From NCBI GenBank assembly GCA_948330435.1, contig CAOJBY010000010.1:1-64000 (forward strand): 64,000 nt of DNA. Direction: 5' to 3'. The notes beneath the pieces were generated by a model. The model was not told the origin of the DNA and did no database searches. It saw nothing but the letters and a program-made list of their open reading frames with translations. A program made the translations under genes and the position numbers. Within the stretch, counting starts at the first letter, position 1; each line of letters opens with the position of its first letter. The stretch comes from an uncultured Lachnoclostridium sp. (GTDB lineage Bacteria; Bacillota; Clostridia; Lachnospirales; Lachnospiraceae). Shown in pieces: positions 60,342 to 64,000 of the stretch.

Positions 60342-60363
60342 AAACGAGACATATGTCCCGTTT
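60342..60363. promoter_or_regulatory. 22-bp palindrome before the Crp-type regulator gene
   Basis: AAACGAGACAT / ATGTCCCGTTT are complementary except for one pair, centred in the divergent MATE/Crp-type intergenic region, 12 bp before the regulator ATG and directly in front of its ribosome site. Size and symmetry suit a dimeric Crp/Fnr-type protein. Confidence 0.55.
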
Positions 60364-60375
60364 CTGGAGAAAAAT

Positions 60376-61017
60376 ATGAAAAAAATATATGACAAAAGCC
60401 GCATCCGGAAAGCTATCTCGGCAAATAAATACAAGGATCTCTTAGAAAGCCTGGAAACCGAACTTTTCCTGATGGAGTACGAACCAGGAGAATTGATCTG
60501 TGCACCCTGGCTTGACGATTCCCTGTTTCAAATCGTACTCTCCGGGGAGCTGTCCATCTATTTTATTCGGAACGACGGCACCAGGTATTCCCTGGCCGCA
60601 GGGCAGGACGGCTATGTTCTCGGAGAAATGGATCTGTTTCTCATAAAAAACAGCAATATCTACGCCCGGGTTACGAAAAAGCTTACGAGCATCGCCTTTA
60701 TCACAAAGTATCACAAGGAAAAACTGTTTCAGAACAGCCGTTTTCTCTACCTTGTGGGGGAGAGCATGGCACAAAAAATGGCGGCAATGACCTCCCTGGA
60801 TGCGGCCCCCTCATCCCTGCAGGAAAGAGTTCTCTCCTACATGGAATTTCAGTGCGAGGGCGGGAAGCTGAAAGGCATCGAAAAAACAGCATTCCGGCTT
60901 CACTGCAGTGCCCGGCAGCTTCAGCGTATCTTAAACGAATATGAAAAAAACGGCCTGGTGGTAAAAACGGGCAAGGGTGCTTATCAACTGGTCCATCCGG
61001 CTCCGGAGCGTGTCTGA
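60376..61017 (+). CDS. Crp/Fnr family transcriptional regulator
   Basis: Regulator of 213 residues with an N-terminal cyclic-nucleotide-binding-like beta-roll (YEPGELICAPWLDDSLFQIV, then DGYVLGEMDLF) and a C-terminal winged helix (FRLHCSARQLQRILNEYEKN). The cAMP-contact residues of true Crp and the Cys cluster of Fnr are absent, so the ligand is unknown; the overall sequence is like YeiL-type members. The ATG follows TGGAG. It is divergent from the MATE gene. Confidence 0.85.
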   Translation: MKKIYDKSRIRKAISANKYKDLLESLETELFLMEYEPGELICAPWLDDSLFQIVLSGELSIYFIRNDGTRYSLAAGQDGYVLGEMDLFLIKNSNIYARVTKKLTSIAFITKYHKEKLFQNSRFLYLVGESMAQKMAAMTSLDAAPSSLQERVLSYMEFQCEGGKLKGIEKTAFRLHCSARQLQRILNEYEKNGLVVKTGKGAYQLVHPAPERV

Positions 61018-61021
61018 AAAT

Positions 61022-62065
61022 TCACTCCCCCACATTCAGATAAATATCCTCCCGCAGATGAAACCCGTCCTCAATAATCACATCCATATTGGCCGCCGTC
61101 ACGGCCACCGGCTCCAGTCCGATATAGGGAACCTCCTGGGTGCCGTCAAAAAAAGTCCCGGCTGTCTTAAGCTCCTCCCCCCTGGCCAGTGTCACCGCAC
61201 ACTCCGCCGCACGCCTGGCAAGCTTCTCCACAGGCTTATAGACCGTCATGGCCTGTGTTCCCTCCACCACTCTCTGGCAGGCTCCCAGATCCGCATCCTG
61301 TCCCACCACACACACCTCCCCGGCCATCCGCCGTTCGGAGAGGGCACGGATGACCTGGCTTGCAATATCGTCGTTTCCGCACATAATGGCGTCCGCCTGC
61401 CCTCCGCTGTCCAGAAACCCGCTGACCTCATAAAATCCAATCTCCGAAAGCCAGTTATCCGCATATGCCGTCCCCACAATCTCCCGGTCCGTCCGGTCAA
61501 CCATGCCGTGAAAGCCGTCCATCACAAGAGACACATTGTTGTCCTCGGGGGAGCCGCACATCATAAAAATCTTTCCGTTCTCCGGGGTCCGGGCCAGAAT
61601 CGCCTCCGCCATCATCTCCCCCACCCGTTCATTGTCAAAGGTAATATACAGATCCACGTCCGCATCCTTAATCAGACGGTCATAGGCAATCACCCCGATG
61701 CCCTCCCGCTTTGCCTTGCGTACCGGCTCCCCCAGTGCCGTATAGTCCGTGGCTATAATAACAATCACATCCATATCTTTCTCAATCAGATACTCGATCT
61801 GGGCCGCCTGCTCCCTGGCCTCTCCGTTGGCACACTGAACATTGACCTCCGCCCCAAGCTCCGAAGCTCTTGCCACAAAAGCGTCCCTGTCCCGCTGCCA
61901 TCGCTCAATAATAAAGGAATCAAAGCTTAAGCCGATGCGGATTCCATCCTCCTCCCTGGCCGTCTCCCGGGCCGTCTCCGTCTCCCCTCCCCTGCATCCG
62001 GACAGGAGAGCCAGGCAAAAAGCCAGTCCCAGCAACCTTGCGATCCGTCCCTGTTTCCCTCTCAT
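61022..62065 (-). CDS. Sugar-binding lipoprotein associated with a YesM/YesN two-component system (XylFII-like)
   Basis: Periplasmic-binding-type lipoprotein of 347 residues. Lipobox LSGC with Cys24, then a XylF/ChvE-like domain: IGLSFDSFIIERWQRDRDAF, IGVIAYDRLIKDADVDLYIT and CGNDDIASQVIRALSE. No permease or ATPase lies beside it. Instead its start overlaps the YesN-type regulator gene by 4 bp, with the kinase gene next, as in clostridial XylFII-LytS-YesN systems where the binding protein presents xylose to the kinase. It is therefore more likely a sensor than a transport component. Confidence 0.82.
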   Translation of the reverse strand: MRGKQGRIARLLGLAFCLALLSGCRGGETETARETAREEDGIRIGLSFDSFIIERWQRDRDAFVARASELGAEVNVQCANGEAREQAAQIEYLIEKDMDVIVIIATDYTALGEPVRKAKREGIGVIAYDRLIKDADVDLYITFDNERVGEMMAEAILARTPENGKIFMMCGSPEDNNVSLVMDGFHGMVDRTDREIVGTAYADNWLSEIGFYEVSGFLDSGGQADAIMCGNDDIASQVIRALSERRMAGEVCVVGQDADLGACQRVVEGTQAMTVYKPVEKLARRAAECAVTLARGEELKTAGTFFDGTQEVPYIGLEPVAVTAANMDVIIEDGFHLREDIYLNVGE

Positions 62066-63657
62066 TCCTCATTTCCCTCCTTAAACTCCGTGGGCGTCTG
62101 GCCTGTCCATTTCTTAAAAATACGGCTGAAATAATTGGGGTCCCCATAGCCGATCTCCTGGCAAATCTGTTTCATGGAGCTTTTCCCCTCTCTCAGCAGC
62201 TCCTTGGCCCGGCGGATGCGGATACTGGTCACATACTCCACAAAATTCGTCCCCGTTACCTCCTTAAAAAGCTTGCTGAAATAATAGGGGCTCATATCCA
62301 TCTCTCTTGACATACTCTCCAAAGACAAATCCCTCTTATAATTCCGGCCGATATATTCCATCGCTTTCTCAATGATCTCGTGGGAGTATTCTTTCTTCTT
62401 CCCGGACACATTTGCGGCCGCTTCCTCCGCTTTCTTCACAAACCAGCGGCGTAATTCCTCCAGAGAGCCTGTGCGGACCACATCCAGATATTCCGTTCGG
62501 TCCCGGAAGCGGTAGACCATGCCGCCGCTTTTGTAGGCCACGTGCTCCATAAAGAGGACAAATTCCAGCACCTTTAAGCGAATATTCGGCATATAGTCCG
62601 TCTGGGTCTCCGCCATCCAGTCAAAAAAGGCTCCGGCGGCATTCCGGGACTCTTTCCCTTTTCCGGCCCTTACGCAGTCAAAAAGCTGTTCCTCCAAGTC
62701 AAGGGGATAATCCTCCTCGTATTCGCAGAAAATAGGCAGATCCCGACAGTGGGCCACACTCCCGTCGGTATTGTCAAGAGCCTTGGAAGCGTCCTCGTAG
62801 GATTGCTCCAGTTTGTCCACAGGCAGGATGCTCCCCACGCCCACACGGCAGGCAAGGCCGCAGGTACCGGAGATTCGATCCATCATCTGGCGGCACCATT
62901 CCACATCCCTGGCCCTGCTCTCATAATCTCCCTGCTCCATGCTCGTTGGCACGCAGCATACCAGGCGGTTATTCATAAGAGGACCCACATAGCAGTCATA
63001 ATATTCCTTAATAATACTGCGGACCTGCTGATAGCTTCCCTGGAGACGGACGCCGGCTCCCACCGGATTTGTGACCCCCTGTGCTCTCTCTTCGTCTCCA
63101 AATTCCAGAACCAGGGCAAACATATGGCTCTGGCTCATGCCAAGGAGACTTTTGTAATTCTCAAGCCCCGGCCTGTCCTGGGCCTGTAGAAGTCCTGCCA
63201 TAATAAACCCCTGCTCAAGCATGGGGACCACGATCTCCAGTTTTTCCTTTGTCTCCAGATCACGGCTCCGCTTTTCTCTCCGGCTGTCCACCATGCTCAT
63301 GGCCTTGCGGATAACCTCCACAATCTTTTTCTGGTTCACCGGCTTGTGGAGGTATTCCAGAACGCCCAGGTTGATGGCTTCCTGGGCATAGTCAAATTTG
63401 TCATAGGCGGACATCACGATAAAAATCAGATTGGGATTGTTTTTCTTAATCTCTTTCATGGCTTCAATGCCGTTGATTCCCGGCATCTGAATGTCCATAA
63501 AGGCAATATCCGGCCGGTAGCTCTCCGCAAGCTCAATCACGCTGCGGCCCGTCTTTGCGGATTCCACCTGACATTCCCCGTCAAAGTTCTGACGGATGAT
63601 ATAGGTCAGAGAGTCAATCACAATTCCCTCGTCGTCTGCCAGCATAATCTTATACAT
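62062..63657 (-). CDS. YesN-type response regulator with AraC-family DNA-binding domain
   Basis: Response regulator of 531 residues. Receiver domain with phospho-acceptor Asp55 in IAFMDIQMPG, a central region of about 280 residues typical of YesN proteins, and a C-terminal AraC double helix-turn-helix (LSLESMSREMDMSPYYFSKL, then QEIGYGDPNYFSRIFKKWTG). It should activate sugar-uptake genes on phosphorylation by the adjacent kinase. Coupled by overlap to the binding-protein gene. Confidence 0.92.
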   Translation of the reverse strand: MYKIMLADDEGIVIDSLTYIIRQNFDGECQVESAKTGRSVIELAESYRPDIAFMDIQMPGINGIEAMKEIKKNNPNLIFIVMSAYDKFDYAQEAINLGVLEYLHKPVNQKKIVEVIRKAMSMVDSRREKRSRDLETKEKLEIVVPMLEQGFIMAGLLQAQDRPGLENYKSLLGMSQSHMFALVLEFGDEERAQGVTNPVGAGVRLQGSYQQVRSIIKEYYDCYVGPLMNNRLVCCVPTSMEQGDYESRARDVEWCRQMMDRISGTCGLACRVGVGSILPVDKLEQSYEDASKALDNTDGSVAHCRDLPIFCEYEEDYPLDLEEQLFDCVRAGKGKESRNAAGAFFDWMAETQTDYMPNIRLKVLEFVLFMEHVAYKSGGMVYRFRDRTEYLDVVRTGSLEELRRWFVKKAEEAAANVSGKKKEYSHEIIEKAMEYIGRNYKRDLSLESMSREMDMSPYYFSKLFKEVTGTNFVEYVTSIRIRRAKELLREGKSSMKQICQEIGYGDPNYFSRIFKKWTGQTPTEFKEGNEE

Positions 63658-63667
63658 ATCAATCCCC

Positions 63668-64000
63668 CTATTCCGGTCCCTGTCCCGCAGTATTTTCTAC
63701 CGGCAGGTAAAGGTACACCTGGGTCCCCTTATTCTCCCCGCCGCTTTGAATCTCGAAAACCTCTTCCCGGTTATAATACAGCCTTAAGCGGCTGATCACA
63801 TTTCCCAGACCAATGCCCGTAGAATTTCTGGACAAATCCGTCTCCCGGACCTCTCCCTCCATGATCTTTCGAATCTTCTCCTGGCTCATCCCCACGCCGT
63901 TGTCCCGGATGGAGATACAGATACGCTCCGGTTCCCGGTACAGAAGAAGCTCGATCCACCCCTCCCAGTCAATGCCCCGGATGCCGTAATTGGCCGCATT
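63668..64000 (-). CDS. YesM-type sensor histidine kinase, C-terminal part (cut by window edge)
   Basis: The last 110 codons of a kinase, open to the right edge. It starts inside the N box (NAANYGIRGID), continues with G1 IRDNGVGMS and a G2-like STGIGLGNVISRL, and ends with the usual YesM beta strands (GTQVYLYLPV). No start is visible. The stop is 10 bp before the YesN-type gene, so these are one operon. The N-terminal sensor part lies outside the window. Confidence 0.88.
   Translation of the reverse strand, partial: NAANYGIRGIDWEGWIELLLYREPERICISIRDNGVGMSQEKIRKIMEGEVRETDLSRNSTGIGLGNVISRLRLYYNREEVFEIQSGGENKGTQVYLYLPVENTAGQGPE

Overview
The window looks like a Lachnospiraceae (Blautia-like) Firmicute chromosome. 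The grounds are the gene content: a Csp-like subtilisin, a LAL regulator, a LevR-driven mannose-family PTS, DUF4867 with a fucose/arabinose isomerase, and YesM/YesN regulators. Shine-Dalgarno sites are strong AGGAGG types. Base composition is moderate through the core and clearly AT-rich in two accessory stretches (about 0-4.4 kb and 50.8-56.2 kb). Genus is an inference; no rRNA or tRNA was found to test it.

Layout. 0-4.4 kb: edge of an integrated mobile element, with the start of a MobC-like relaxosome protein and a lantibiotic-immunity-type operon (LanF-E-G ABC transporter, response regulator, histidine kinase). 4.4-5.7 kb: decayed amidohydrolase and transporter remnants. 5.7-12.3 kb: Csp-like S8 protease, a surface protein split by a frameshift in a G7 tract, and a LAL-type regulator. 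12.7-16.6 kb: aroD, an NlpC/P60-like protein, a radical SAM/B12 protein and an S1-domain protein. 16.7-22 kb: two-component system plus MacB/FtsX-type ABC exporter, with a Bce-type inverted repeat between them. 22.3-31.7 kb: a long leftward gene series, potD-PII-potA-potB-potC-GNAT-pnp-cdd-membrane protein-add (polyamine uptake plus nucleoside salvage). 32.1-36.6 kb: malic enzyme, alpha/beta hydrolase and a four-subunit mannose-family PTS. 36.9-41.5 kb: LevR-type regulator and a saccharopine-dehydrogenase-like gene behind a glycine riboswitch. 41.5-50.3 kb: ECF S-component, xylulokinase, isomerase, DUF4867 and a ChvE/GguAB-type sugar ABC transporter. 50.3-56.2 kb: AT-rich island with a V8-like secreted protease, BlaI repressor, M56 sensor peptidase, a small secreted peptide and gene remnants. 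56.3-64 kb: mannitol-1-phosphate dehydrogenase, PfkB kinase, MATE exporter, Crp-type regulator, and a sugar-binding lipoprotein with YesN/YesM regulators cut by the right edge.

How the parts work together. The sugar-binding lipoprotein, YesN and YesM at the right end have the make-up of a XylFII-type sugar sensor and plausibly control the sugar ABC and isomerase/kinase genes at 42-50 kb; a shared palindrome lies upstream of both of those blocks. The PTS block feeds sugar phosphate into metabolism under LevR control.

The most unusual content is non-coding. Three families of short structured repeats sit between genes, mostly just upstream of ribosome-binding sites. Their stems differ in sequence between copies but stay self-complementary. 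Family 1 (about 110 bp, bounded by AGTTCC) has four full and two mini copies. Family 2 (about 137 bp, TACCCC...TCAT) has two full copies and two fragments. Family 3 has one long and one short copy.
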